Assembly: GCF_024345795.1 (NCBI RefSeq)
Contig: NZ_JAGQBU010000015.1
Span: forward strand, 1-62,975
DNA from: Synechococcus sp. J7-Johnson
GTDB taxonomy: Bacteria > Cyanobacteriota > Cyanobacteriia > PCC-6307 > Cyanobiaceae
Direction of reading: 5' to 3'
DNA length: 62,975 nucleotides
The notes beneath the pieces were generated by a model that was not told the origin of the DNA, made no database searches, and saw only the letters and a list, made by a program, of their open reading frames with translations. Numbering within the stretch: the first letter of the stretch is position 1; every line of letters begins with the position of its first letter. The position numbers and the translations under genes were made by a program. Below are positions 1 to 7,993 of the stretch, in pieces.

Positions 1-517
1 GAAGCGTTGGCCGGTGTAGCAGCGGCTGACTGAGGCCCATCGATGGGGCCCGGACAGCAGAAGAACGGAGTCTCAGCTGTTCAGCTCAGGGGTCGATCCG
101 CTGTGGCCAGGGGTTCGCTGCTCAATTGGCAACAAACTCCTAGTGGATCTGCCCGATGACGCCTAACATGCCCCCTCGAGTGGTCAGGCCACCGCAAAAT
201 TCTCTGCTTGTGGTTTAGGCTGACCGCTTGCCACTCAGGCGCAGCGTTGTGGCCAAGTTATTGTCATCTGTTGATGGCTGCGCTCCTCGGCAGCGTCTGC
301 AGGTCTTCGCCAGTGATCGCAGATAAGGCACCACAAGCCCGATGAATCAAGGGCACTTCTAAGAGTAAACGTACTTGACCGTCGAGATGACTGAGAACCG
401 CTGCCGGGAGTGAAGCCAGATTGGCAATCTCTGCTGATGAATCGAGTTCTTCTGGGAGCTCATACGAAGTGGATGCTACAATAGGGCAAGTTAAAATCTC
501 AGCCGAGCCAAGTCTGT
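1..517. other. gene-poor stretch with a possible degraded reverse-strand coding remnant
   Basis: No intact gene is visible. On the minus strand an open frame without any ATG, GTG or TTG near its beginning runs from about 535 down to a TGA at 264-266 and encodes protein-like sequence (for example LPAAVLSHLDGQVRLLLE). It may be the C-terminal remnant of a larger gene, but I cannot name a family. The rest shows no coding pattern. It adjoins the decayed dehydrogenase that follows, so this edge of the window looks like degraded DNA. Confidence 0.3.
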
Positions 518-791
518 TTGGCGGCCTTGGGTGACATTAAAAATCCAGGCCCAGCTCGCCCACTGACTTTGATCGGCGGAGCCTCATCGGGCATTGGCGC
601 CACTTTCGCTGAGCGCCTTGCACAAGGTCAATACGATTTAGTTCTTGTCGATCGTCGTCGTGACCGCCTTGACGCTCTCGCGCAGCAACTGATAAATGTA
701 TTTGACTCATGCCGAAGTCTTGCCTGCTGGCCTTGCGTAATCCGATCAGTTGCAAGCTGTCGAACTACTCCTGATGCTAGGGCAATTGTGA
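518..791 (+). pseudogene. short-chain dehydrogenase/reductase remnant, frameshifted
   Basis: The N-terminal Rossmann segment of an SDR is clear: a glycine-rich GASSGIG cofactor motif followed by [19 protein letters not shown] and RLDALAQQL. After about position 690 the frame becomes meaningless. In the next frame, starting near 705, SDR-like sequence resumes as [11 protein letters not shown], then a stop, then [11 protein letters not shown]. The catalytic YxxxK part is absent. This is a decayed gene with at least one frameshift and an in-frame stop. It is unrelated in position to the intact SDR at 26935-27861. Confidence 0.7.
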
Positions 792-1347
792 GCCAGCGAC
801 AACCATGGTCAAGCCACCGATCCTGTCTTGGCCTTTAAACTGCCTTTGCGGATTGAACGAGTGATTTAACCTCGTGGCTGGCCGAAGCCAGCATGAGACG
901 TCCAGCCTTGAATGTGAAGCTTCGAGCCTTTGCTCTTCCCGAAATGAGCACGTGCTGACCGTGATCCGCTGCCCGGATTGAAATCAGGATCCAGGGTTGG
1001 GACAACGGCAAGCAAGCTCCCGCTTCAAGACTCTGACCTCCTCGATGAGGCTGGTCACCGCAGGTGCAGCTAGGGTCTTTGGAGAGGATGCAGGGTCATT
1101 CCGAACTGGTGCTCGCAACGTGAGTATAGCTCAGCTCAGCTCAGCTCGGTGGGCTCTGCTATTTCTGGCCTTCCGAGAACAGGCTGAACCGTTACCTCGA
1201 TGTGAAGCTCGTGATTGATGTCACGATCGAGGGGCATGATTCACCATTTCAGTCTGGTTACGATCGGACATCGCCCAGGGTCATGAGCAGATTCCGGCGA
1301 ATCTGGCCATCGTCTGTCGCTGGAGCAATGTGTCCAGGACAGCCTCG
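792..1347. other. gap without recognisable gene
   Basis: Small open frames exist on both strands but none gives a protein with recognisable composition or motifs. The only structure I see is a run of four AGCTC units at 1128-1147. This stretch continues the degraded region that holds the SDR remnant. Confidence 0.4.
1128..1147. repeat. tandem 5-bp repeat, 4 x AGCTC
   Basis: Four exact head-to-tail AGCTC units in non-coding DNA. It is probably a simple-sequence repeat with no assigned role. Confidence 0.7.
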
Positions 1348-3309
1348 TCAGCCTCGGCTACAACCTGCCGGGCCGAGCGGAATGGCCTCGGGGTGATGGT
1401 GCGCCGCCAGTTCGAGGCGGCGGAAGGTGGGGCTGTTCTTGCGCTGATGGTTCTGCATCCGCAGCACGATGTCGTGCAGTGTGCGCACAGTGGCGGCGAT
1501 GTTGGGTCCCTTGTTCAGCATCACCCCCTCGGCGCGGGCGCCCATCGCGGCATCGCTGATCTCAGCGCGCGTCGGCGTGCCCCGCTGCGCCAGCTCCTCC
1601 AGCACCTGAGTGGCCCAGATGCAGGGGAGATGGGCCGCTTCACAGACCCGCAGCATCTCTTCCTGGATCTCAGCAAGCCGTTCCCAGCCGCACTCGATCG
1701 CCAGATCGCCGCGGGCGATCATCACGCCGAGGGGCGCCGGATGGCGCATGCCGGCCAGCAGCAGCGCGGGCAGCTGATCGAAGGCCTGGCGTGTCTCGAT
1801 CTTCAGGATCACGCCGAGATCAGCTCGACCCAGGCGGATGAGCTGCTCCTGCAGGGCGTGCACGTCGCTGGGGCGGCGCAGGAAGGATGCGTTGACGATG
1901 TCGGCGTGGGTGGCGACGAAGGCGAGGTCCTCAAGGTCGCGGGAGGTCAGCGCCGCCAGCTGGAGCGTGCTGTCGGGAAGATTGATGCCCTTGTCGGCCC
2001 GCAGCCGGGAACGCTGCCGCCGCGCTGCGGTGATCTCCACAAGCAGTTCGGGGGCGCCAGCAGGGCCGGCCGGGATGGCCACGATCCGGCCGGCGATCCG
2101 GCCGTCATCGAAGACGATCCGCTCGCCGACCTTCACATCGGCGAAGACCTCCGGCAAGGTGCAGCCGATCACCGCCGGACTGGTCACGGCGCCACGAGCG
2201 TCAAGCACAGCGTCACGTCCCGGCTCGGTGCCCGCCACGACTCGCAGCCGATCTCCTGGCTGCAGAGTCACGGCGCCGGGTTGGGGCGGGATCACGCCCA
2301 CCAGGATCGAGATCCCGGCCTGGTTGACGAAGCGCAGCCCGGGGATGAAGTGGCAGGTGCGGGTGCAGCTCAGCAGCAGGCCTTCCGCCAGGCGCCTCTC
2401 GACCTTGAAGCGCCGCTGACGGCCGGACGCATCGACGCCCTGCAACACATCACCGGTCTTGAACCGCTGCCAGTCATCGCCGCTGACCGGCACCACGGCA
2501 TCGACCCCAGCTGGAGGCTTGAGCGGTCGCATCCCCGGCGCGAACAGGAGCCTCGCCGGCGTCAGCAGCCGGCCGAGAACGTCACGGCGAGGCTTGCAGA
2601 CCAGTAGCCGCGGCCCCGCCTCAACCGGACCGGTGCGGAGTTTGGGCCCGGCCAGATCCATGGCGATCCGGCAGGGGCGGTCCGTGGCGGCGCTGGCGGA
2701 TCGCACCTGATCCGCCATCCGTTGCCACACCCTTGGGTCGTCGTGGGCGCAGTTGATCCGGGCAACGGTCATGCCGGCTTCGAGCAGCTCGGTAATCAGG
2801 GCTGGATCAGCCGCGGCCTCGGCGGGCAGGGTCACCATGATCGTGCCCATCTCACCGAGCAGACGCCGGGTGTTCCCGGCAGCCAGGGCCAGGCCGGCCC
2901 TGTGCTCGAGCGGTGGCTCCGCTCCCAGCCGGTGGCCACCGTCCTCTCCGGAGAGTGCGCAGAGGATGGCCAGCACCCGCCGCAGCGTGGCGAGCACGCT
3001 GGCCTCACAGCGACCGAGTGAGGACAGTCCCAGGCAGGCGAGCTGCTCCTGCAGGTCGCGGATGTCGTGCTGCCGCAGCGCCACGTAGTGGACCAGATTG
3101 AGAGCGCTGGGCCGATAGGCCGGTGCCACCGCCTCCAGGATGGGGAGCTCGCAGCCCTCCAGGTCCACCATGGAGCGAGCGAGTTCCACCAGCCTGGGGA
3201 TGATCCCCCCGGGATCCTGGCAACCGCCGAAGAATTCCACTGGAAGAGGCCGGCCGCCGGATCCGACCGCAGCTATCTCAAACGGCACCGGAGCCAGCAC
3301 TGTGTCCAT
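1348..3309 (-). CDS. pyruvate kinase-like protein with N-terminal extension
   Basis: The protein has 653 residues. From about residue 155 it follows the pyruvate kinase barrel: LLEAGMTVARINCAH, MDLAGPKLRTG, KGINLPDS, ILKIET, VMIARGDLAIECGWERL and PTRAEISDAAMGARAEGVML. These correspond to the usual strand-1, GPKIR, KGVNLP, Lys-Glu, ARGDLG and PTRAEVSDV motifs. About 150 residues precede the barrel, there is an insertion in the middle, and no C-terminal allosteric domain follows the barrel. It may transfer phosphate between PEP and ADP, but changed residues (NCAHD for NFSHG, LNKGPN for LSGETA) make classical activity uncertain. It lies 84 bp downstream of a cyclic-nucleotide-binding protein gene on the same strand and may be co-transcribed with it. 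Confidence 0.8.
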   Translation of the reverse strand: MDTVLAPVPFEIAAVGSGGRPLPVEFFGGCQDPGGIIPRLVELARSMVDLEGCELPILEAVAPAYRPSALNLVHYVALRQHDIRDLQEQLACLGLSSLGRCEASVLATLRRVLAILCALSGEDGGHRLGAEPPLEHRAGLALAAGNTRRLLGEMGTIMVTLPAEAAADPALITELLEAGMTVARINCAHDDPRVWQRMADQVRSASAATDRPCRIAMDLAGPKLRTGPVEAGPRLLVCKPRRDVLGRLLTPARLLFAPGMRPLKPPAGVDAVVPVSGDDWQRFKTGDVLQGVDASGRQRRFKVERRLAEGLLLSCTRTCHFIPGLRFVNQAGISILVGVIPPQPGAVTLQPGDRLRVVAGTEPGRDAVLDARGAVTSPAVIGCTLPEVFADVKVGERIVFDDGRIAGRIVAIPAGPAGAPELLVEITAARRQRSRLRADKGINLPDSTLQLAALTSRDLEDLAFVATHADIVNASFLRRPSDVHALQEQLIRLGRADLGVILKIETRQAFDQLPALLLAGMRHPAPLGVMIARGDLAIECGWERLAEIQEEMLRVCEAAHLPCIWATQVLEELAQRGTPTRAEISDAAMGARAEGVMLNKGPNIAATVRTLHDIVLRMQNHQRKNSPTFRRLELAAHHHPEAIPLGPAGCSRG

Positions 3310-3393
3310 CAGACCACTCTGATCCGGCTGGCCTGCGGCTTCAGTCTTGCTGCATACATGGGCCCGTTGGGCCGGCGCGAAGGCTCAGCGGAC

Positions 3394-3783
3394 TCACGAA
3401 CGCTCCGCCAGTCGGATCTTGAGATCCCGCAGGCGTTGATCAACCGAAGCGAGCAGATCGAGGGCGAACATCGGCGTCTCTTGAAGGGCAAACAGGAACT
3501 CCTCCCGGCCCATGACCAGCAGGCGGCAGGGGGTGATCGCCACAGCGTGTCCCTGGCGCCGGTGCTGTGGATCTACCAGTGCCCCCATGCCGAACACATC
3601 TCCCGGGGCGATGTCTTCACTGCAGGGAGCTGGGCCCCAGCTCAGCCGCACCGTGCCCTTGAGCAGGCCGAACATCTGGTCGCCGGGTGCCTCGGCTACG
3701 AAGATAGTGCCGCCTTCGGGAACCTCGAGCACGTCACCGTTCTGGGCCAGCGAACGCATGATCTCCAGGGGGGTCACGGTCAT
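3394..3783 (-). CDS. stand-alone cyclic nucleotide-binding domain protein
   Basis: This 129-residue protein consists almost entirely of a CRP/FNR-type beta-roll: LEVPEGGTIFVAEAPGDQMFGLLKG early, then GDVFGMGALVD. No helix-turn-helix follows, so it is not a transcription factor of the CRP type. The usual phosphate-binding GE(I/L)xxxxxxPRxA motif is only loosely kept (FGMGALVDPQHRR), so ligand binding is unproven. It probably acts as a regulatory or scaffold protein in the cytoplasm. It precedes the pyruvate-kinase-like gene on the same strand. A similar domain ends the transporter at 4440-7658. Confidence 0.75.
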   Translation of the reverse strand: MTVTPLEIMRSLAQNGDVLEVPEGGTIFVAEAPGDQMFGLLKGTVRLSWGPAPCSEDIAPGDVFGMGALVDPQHRRQGHAVAITPCRLLVMGREEFLFALQETPMFALDLLASVDQRLRDLKIRLAERS

Positions 3784-4150
3784 GACAGGAGGAAAGAAAC
3801 TTGAAAAAGTGTGGCCCAGACGGGTTAAGAGCTGGTTGGCCGCCTTCTAAGCGGGACTTGATCGTGCCGGGAGCGTTTCCCCCAGGGCCAGCACCGGACT
3901 CGCATGAATCAGGTCGTGAAGACACTGAGGATCGCTCCGGAGAGTTACGTGCCTCTGCGGGCCTGTCCAGCCCGGCTGGTGATGTTCCTAGTTGTCGTCC
4001 TGCAGATGTAAAGTTGTATTTTCACTGGCGTCGTAGCTTTTGCCAGGGCTGGATGGCAGCGCGGCTTTGACACCCCTGCCCAGCGAAGGTTTGTTGACAG
4101 AACCTCCTGAGATGGCTGACAGTCGGCAAGCCGAAGTACCACCTGGAATC
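3784..4150. other. intergenic region between divergently oriented genes
   Basis: This stretch lies upstream of both the minus-strand cyclic-nucleotide-binding gene and the plus-strand Nif11-like gene, so it should hold both promoters. I see no convincing gene and no clear operator. Confidence 0.35.
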
Positions 4151-4417
4151 ATGAGCGACACCATTCAAGTGTTTATCGAACGGTTAAGGGCCGAAGATGG
4201 AACAGAGCTGGAGCGGAAGGCCCGCGAGGCCACCACCGTCGGCGACTTGGAGGCCGTGGCTGCTGAGGCGGGCATCAGCCTGAGCGGAGCTGCACTGGTT
4301 AAGCATTTTGCCAAGCTGGTGGTGGAGAGCGACGATGCTTCTGCTGTCAAGAACTTCGACAGTCTCTGCTGGGACGTTGGTGAACTGCTTTGGACTTTGA
4401 ACAATTGGAAACCTTGA
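4151..4417 (+). CDS. Nif11-like small protein
   Basis: An 88-residue protein starting at the ATG of MSDTIQVFIERLR; the open frame extends further upstream but that part looks non-coding. The pattern of an FIERLRAEDG helix, a short second helix and LEAVAAEAGISLSGAAL resembles the Nif11 fold, which in cyanobacteria serves either as a leader of ribosomal peptides or as a small protein of unknown role. There is no double-glycine cleavage site and no Cys-rich core, and the C-terminus is an ordinary helix (DVGELLWTLNNW). It is therefore probably not a peptide precursor. It converges with the transporter gene, 22 bp away. Confidence 0.55.
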   Translation: MSDTIQVFIERLRAEDGTELERKAREATTVGDLEAVAAEAGISLSGAALVKHFAKLVVESDDASAVKNFDSLCWDVGELLWTLNNWKP

Positions 4418-4447
4418 GCCCCCACCCACAGAGGTGGCTTCAGGGGC
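4418..4447. terminator. possible bidirectional terminator hairpin
   Basis: Inverted repeat CCACC / GGTGG around a 6-base loop, extended by an outer GCCCC / GGGGC pairing, sits between two convergent genes and touches the stop of the minus-strand one. It has no T-tract, so this is only a suggestion. Confidence 0.3.
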
Positions 4448-7400
4448 CCAATCCGTAGGGAGCAGTGGTATTGCGGATCCGCTGAGCCAGCTCCCGGATC
4501 ACTCCCTGCACGATCTCGGGCTGATCGGCCATTAAGTCGAGCAGCACCTCCTGCTCGATCCTGAAAAGACGAGTGGGCTCCAGAGCGGAGACAGAAGCCG
4601 AACGAGGTTCCGGATCCAAGGCCGCGAGCTCGCCCACGATTTCCCGTGGCCCGAGTTCCACGATCGTGTGATCGCCGATGTGCACACGAACCAGACCATC
4701 CACGATCACATACATGGAAGTGCCGAGGTCGCCTTTGGCGAAGAGCTGCTCCCCAGTGGACAGTGTCTCCTCCTCGAGGGCATCGGTCAGTTGCCGCAGC
4801 ACATCGGCGGGGGTTGTGGAGAAGATGCCCACGCTCTTCAGCAGGAGCACCTTTTCCATCGTGACGATGCTTGTAAAGGGGGTGGAGTTAAGGGTCAATT
4901 CCGTGAGCAGATCCTCAGGATCCGTATCAGTGTGCAGAGTCATCCTCGCCATCTTCACGGATCCTTCCATGGCCAGAACCCATGGTGTAATCCCTGATTG
5001 GGCTGGTTGCGGCCGTTGTGAGAGTGCATAGGCGGTACAGCAGCGGATCCACTGCGGTATAGGGAATTCATCCCGGGACTCCATCAGGATCTGGCGGATC
5101 CGCTCTGTGGTGCCCAGCAGGGGAGGGACGTGTTTCCCAGGCAGGCTCCCCAGCGCCAGAGGAGCTGCCAGGCGTTCCATCAGTGGAAAGATCAGGTCGT
5201 GGTGGGTCGAGGAGATTGTGGTGTCGAGCAGCTCCAGTGCGAGGGCCCGTTCACGCCGACTTCCCCCCCAGTACCGGATCCTTGCCGGGCGGATCGCCTC
5301 CGTGGAGTAGAGCAACTCGAGCCGAAACAGCAGTCGTTCCCGGCAGCGATCGAGTTCGGTGGCGAGGGCATCGCTCAGCACTGGATGCATCGCCCCGACC
5401 CGCTCTCCTTGAACTCGCAGAATCCAGGCACCGAGCCTCACCTCCTGGATCATCCCGGTATGAATCTCGGCGCGCTGCTCCTCATCGGGCTCGAAGCCGC
5501 ATGCACAGAGCGCGCGCAGGGCCGACTGACGAAGGGATGGATCCCTCGATCCCAGCCGCTGCAGCAGTGCCACGATCGCCCCTGGCTCTGGCAGACGGCC
5601 GAGCAGCCTCAGCAGGCGTCGCTCATGCTCAAGGCTCTGACCTCCTGCTTCCAGGGTCGTCAGCAGGGCTTCCGTCCCGGCGGTTCCAGCCCTGAGAAGC
5701 GCTGCCACAGCCGAACCGCGACATGAGAAGTCATCTAAAGCCTCGACCACCAGAGGGAGCAGTGCAGGCACTGGCCGGCTGCCTGCTGCGGCGAAGGCGG
5801 CGCGGCGCACGACAGGTTCAGGGTCCTTGCAAAGGTCTTCCAACAGGCCGGTATCACCTCGGTCAAAGGCTTCGTCCAATACATTCGCGGCAAGGACACG
5901 CTCTGCCGGCTTTGACGAGGCCGCCAAGCCAGCCAGCAACGCAGCGGCGCGGCCCTGGCTGTCGGGTTTGCCAAAACGCAACAGGGCTGACAAGGCGGCT
6001 TGCCGCACAGGTGCCTGGGAGCTGCATAGCTGCTGCTCGATGAGATCCCAGTATTGGAGTGATGCCTGTGTAGCAAGAAGAAGCATCGCTGCCGCTCTGA
6101 CATCGGCGTCGGCATCGACTCGGACGATGTCCTCGAGCTGATTCACTATCTGCGGAATTTCGGCCTGTCCAAGCCCCCGGAGTACAGCCAACCGCACCTG
6201 AGGTTCCGGATGCCGCAGCAGATCACCGGCACGCACGATCAGGAATCCGGGGTCAGTGAGGGCCAGCAGCTCAAGGGCGTGCAGCACGCCGACCGGGTCA
6301 GGCCCCAATGCGGTGCGGTGCAGAACCTCCAGGGCGACCAGATTCCGCGTTGAAAACACCTCCCCCCCCAGAAACCGGCCGCGGAGGCCGCGGGCAAGGG
6401 CTCTTGGGTAATCACCGCGCAGCAGCAGGGCCACGACCAGCCAACCCAGGGCACCGGCTCCCATCACACAGGCCATCGGGAAGAGGCTGGACGGCCAGAG
6501 CCGATCGATCCCAAGCAGCAAAAGACCCGCCAGCCCCGCGGCCATCGGGTTGACGATCCCCTCGGCCAGAGTCTGGGCGCCGTACAGCTGCCGACTATGC
6601 AGCGGCTGGAACAGCATCTGTACGGCCGAGTGGTCGATCGAGTGGCGCAGCGTGCGATCGAAGAACTTCGCCGTGGCGACAGAGGCGAACAGAATCGAGG
6701 CGGGTAGTCCGAACGCAGCCGCCAGGCCACCGGCGAGCACCGATACCCCAAGGCTTGCGGGCAGGATCATCAAGCCCGTTCCCGGGCCCCAGCGGGCGAG
6801 CAGCGGTCCCGTCACGGCCCAGCGCAGGAGCAGGGTCACAGTTGCTGTGATGGCAAAGAAACGGCCGAAGTAGGACGCCGCCGAATCAGCATCCGGGAAG
6901 CGCTCATGGACGACCATCAGAAAGCTTCTGTCGACCAGCAACCGCAGCAGAATCGAGGCCAGGACCAGAAGCAGGATCAGACGCACATAGGGCGTCTGAT
7001 CCACATGGCGGCGGTTGATCCGGGCGGGTCCAACCCCCTGCGGGTGGGGTGCCCATTTCAGGATCACAACCAGAAGCGGCAGGCAGAGGACCACGGCCAC
7101 AGCCGCCACCAGTAAGAGGTTCTCACTGCCGATCCGATTGACGATGCCAGGCATGGCAAAGCCTCCGGTGGCCATCGCGGCGATTTCCCCCGAGCCGATC
7201 AGGCCATACAGCCGTCTGGCCTGGCGGACATCCAGCAGCGAGGCGGTAACGCCCCAGAACTCGAGATTGAGAAAGCTCTCCACAAGCCGGTACCAGACCA
7301 GCAGCGCGAAGGCGACAGGTACCGCCAGCCCGGTCGCCATCAGGCCACGAAATCCCACCATCACCACGGCGATGGTGAGCAGACTCAGCTGCCAGACCCT

Positions 7401-7658
7401 GCGGTCGGCCATCGACCGGGCCATCCGGAGTTGCAGGACGCTGCTGAGAGGTCCGACAACGGCCAGAGCAAGGAAAACGTAAGGAAGGTTCTGCGGACCG
7501 ACCCTGGAGAGAAACAGGGCGTTCGCGGCTGTGAGCGTGAACAGCAGAGCCGTGCCCAGCAGCACGGAATGGGCCAGCAGAGCCAGAACAAGCTTCCGCT
7601 CTCCGGCATGAACAGCCAACACGGCGCTGATGCGCTCCCCGGTCTTTCGCATGCCCAT
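4440..7658 (-). CDS. NTT-type nucleotide transporter fused to HEAT repeats and a cyclic nucleotide-binding domain
   Basis: About 1070 residues. The first ~430 form roughly 10-12 membrane segments (starting VLALLAHSVLLGTALLFTL) as in the Npt1/Npt2 ATP/ADP-translocase-like superfamily. Next come about 350 residues of alpha-helical HEAT-like repeats (VRLAVLRGLGQAEIPQIV, ADVRAAAMLLLA, VRQAALSALLRFG). The last ~140 residues are a cNMP-binding beta-roll (GEQLFAKGDLGTSMYVIVDG, then IVGELAALDPEPRSASVSAL), which keeps a good phosphate-cassette pattern. It should sit in a membrane with both soluble parts in the cytoplasm, and transport may be gated by a cyclic nucleotide. I chose the ATG of MGMRKTGERIS at 7658; a GTG at 7712 in the same frame is an alternative. 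Substrate unknown. Confidence 0.75.
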   Translation of the reverse strand: MGMRKTGERISAVLAVHAGERKLVLALLAHSVLLGTALLFTLTAANALFLSRVGPQNLPYVFLALAVVGPLSSVLQLRMARSMADRRVWQLSLLTIAVVMVGFRGLMATGLAVPVAFALLVWYRLVESFLNLEFWGVTASLLDVRQARRLYGLIGSGEIAAMATGGFAMPGIVNRIGSENLLLVAAVAVVLCLPLLVVILKWAPHPQGVGPARINRRHVDQTPYVRLILLLVLASILLRLLVDRSFLMVVHERFPDADSAASYFGRFFAITATVTLLLRWAVTGPLLARWGPGTGLMILPASLGVSVLAGGLAAAFGLPASILFASVATAKFFDRTLRHSIDHSAVQMLFQPLHSRQLYGAQTLAEGIVNPMAAGLAGLLLLGIDRLWPSSLFPMACVMGAGALGWLVVALLLRGDYPRALARGLRGRFLGGEVFSTRNLVALEVLHRTALGPDPVGVLHALELLALTDPGFLIVRAGDLLRHPEPQVRLAVLRGLGQAEIPQIVNQLEDIVRVDADADVRAAAMLLLATQASLQYWDLIEQQLCSSQAPVRQAALSALLRFGKPDSQGRAAALLAGLAASSKPAERVLAANVLDEAFDRGDTGLLEDLCKDPEPVVRRAAFAAAGSRPVPALLPLVVEALDDFSCRGSAVAALLRAGTAGTEALLTTLEAGGQSLEHERRLLRLLGRLPEPGAIVALLQRLGSRDPSLRQSALRALCACGFEPDEEQRAEIHTGMIQEVRLGAWILRVQGERVGAMHPVLSDALATELDRCRERLLFRLELLYSTEAIRPARIRYWGGSRRERALALELLDTTISSTHHDLIFPLMERLAAPLALGSLPGKHVPPLLGTTERIRQILMESRDEFPIPQWIRCCTAYALSQRPQPAQSGITPWVLAMEGSVKMARMTLHTDTDPEDLLTELTLNSTPFTSIVTMEKVLLLKSVGIFSTTPADVLRQLTDALEEETLSTGEQLFAKGDLGTSMYVIVDGLVRVHIGDHTIVELGPREIVGELAALDPEPRSASVSALEPTRLFRIEQEVLLDLMADQPEIVQGVIRELAQRIRNTTAPYGLGP

Positions 7659-7666
7659 CGGCGAGA

Positions 7667-7924
7667 TCAGCCCCGTTGCCTGGCGCTGAAGACAGCCCCG
7701 CAACAGATACACAGCCGCATGCCACCCACTCCCTTCAGGCCTGGCAGGAAGGCCTCATCCAGCGTGAGACCGAGATCCTCACCTTCACGCACCAACTCTG
7801 CCCATCCTTCCGGATCGTTTTCAGCTGCCTCCTCGGGATTGTCGATTGTGAATCCGTGGATACGCGAAGAGCAGTTTATTGGCCGGCATGAACACAGCTC
7901 GATCCCAACCCAATCCCAACCCAA
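7667..7924 (-). CDS. possible small protein with GG motif and Cys-rich tail
   Basis: An open frame ends 8 bp before the chosen transporter start. Its C-terminal half is protein-like: NPEEAAENDPEGWAELVREG, then LTLDEAF, then a GVGG double glycine and a short tail containing CICC. The layout recalls a peptide leader with a small Cys core, but the leader does not clearly match Nif11. The only possible start is a TTG inside the Pho-box repeats, so the 5' part is doubtful and the gene may be a frameshifted remnant. No modification enzyme is nearby. Confidence 0.25.
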   Translation of the reverse strand: MGWDWVGIELCSCRPINCSSRIHGFTIDNPEEAAENDPEGWAELVREGEDLGLTLDEAFLPGLKGVGGMRLCICCGAVFSARQRG

Positions 7925-7944
7925 TCCCTAACCGGTTGTTAACC
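7903..7944 (+). promoter_or_regulatory. candidate Pho box upstream of pstS
   Basis: Four AACC-ending units lie at 7903-7910, 7914-7921, 7925-7933 and 7937-7944, with their AACC cores spaced 11, 12 and 11 bp. The last two (CCTAACC and GTTAACC) are the closest to the cyanobacterial Pho-box unit PyTTAAPyPy(T/A), which repeats every 11 bp and binds the PhoB/SphR response regulator. The array ends 49 bp before the pstS start. Position, period and target gene agree; binding is inferred. Confidence 0.6.
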
Positions 7945-7993
7945 GCACAGGCGGGGATGGACGCGCAGAGTGTGAGTGTTGGGAGTAGCGACC

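Noticed and set aside
997-1396. Two small plus-strand frames in the degraded left edge
   Set aside because: No motif, poor composition, no ribosome-binding site.
1330-2607. 425-residue open frame on the plus strand
   Set aside because: It is the shadow of the pyruvate-kinase-like gene; its translation is His/Gln/Ala/Arg-rich low-quality sequence typical of antisense frames in high-GC DNA.
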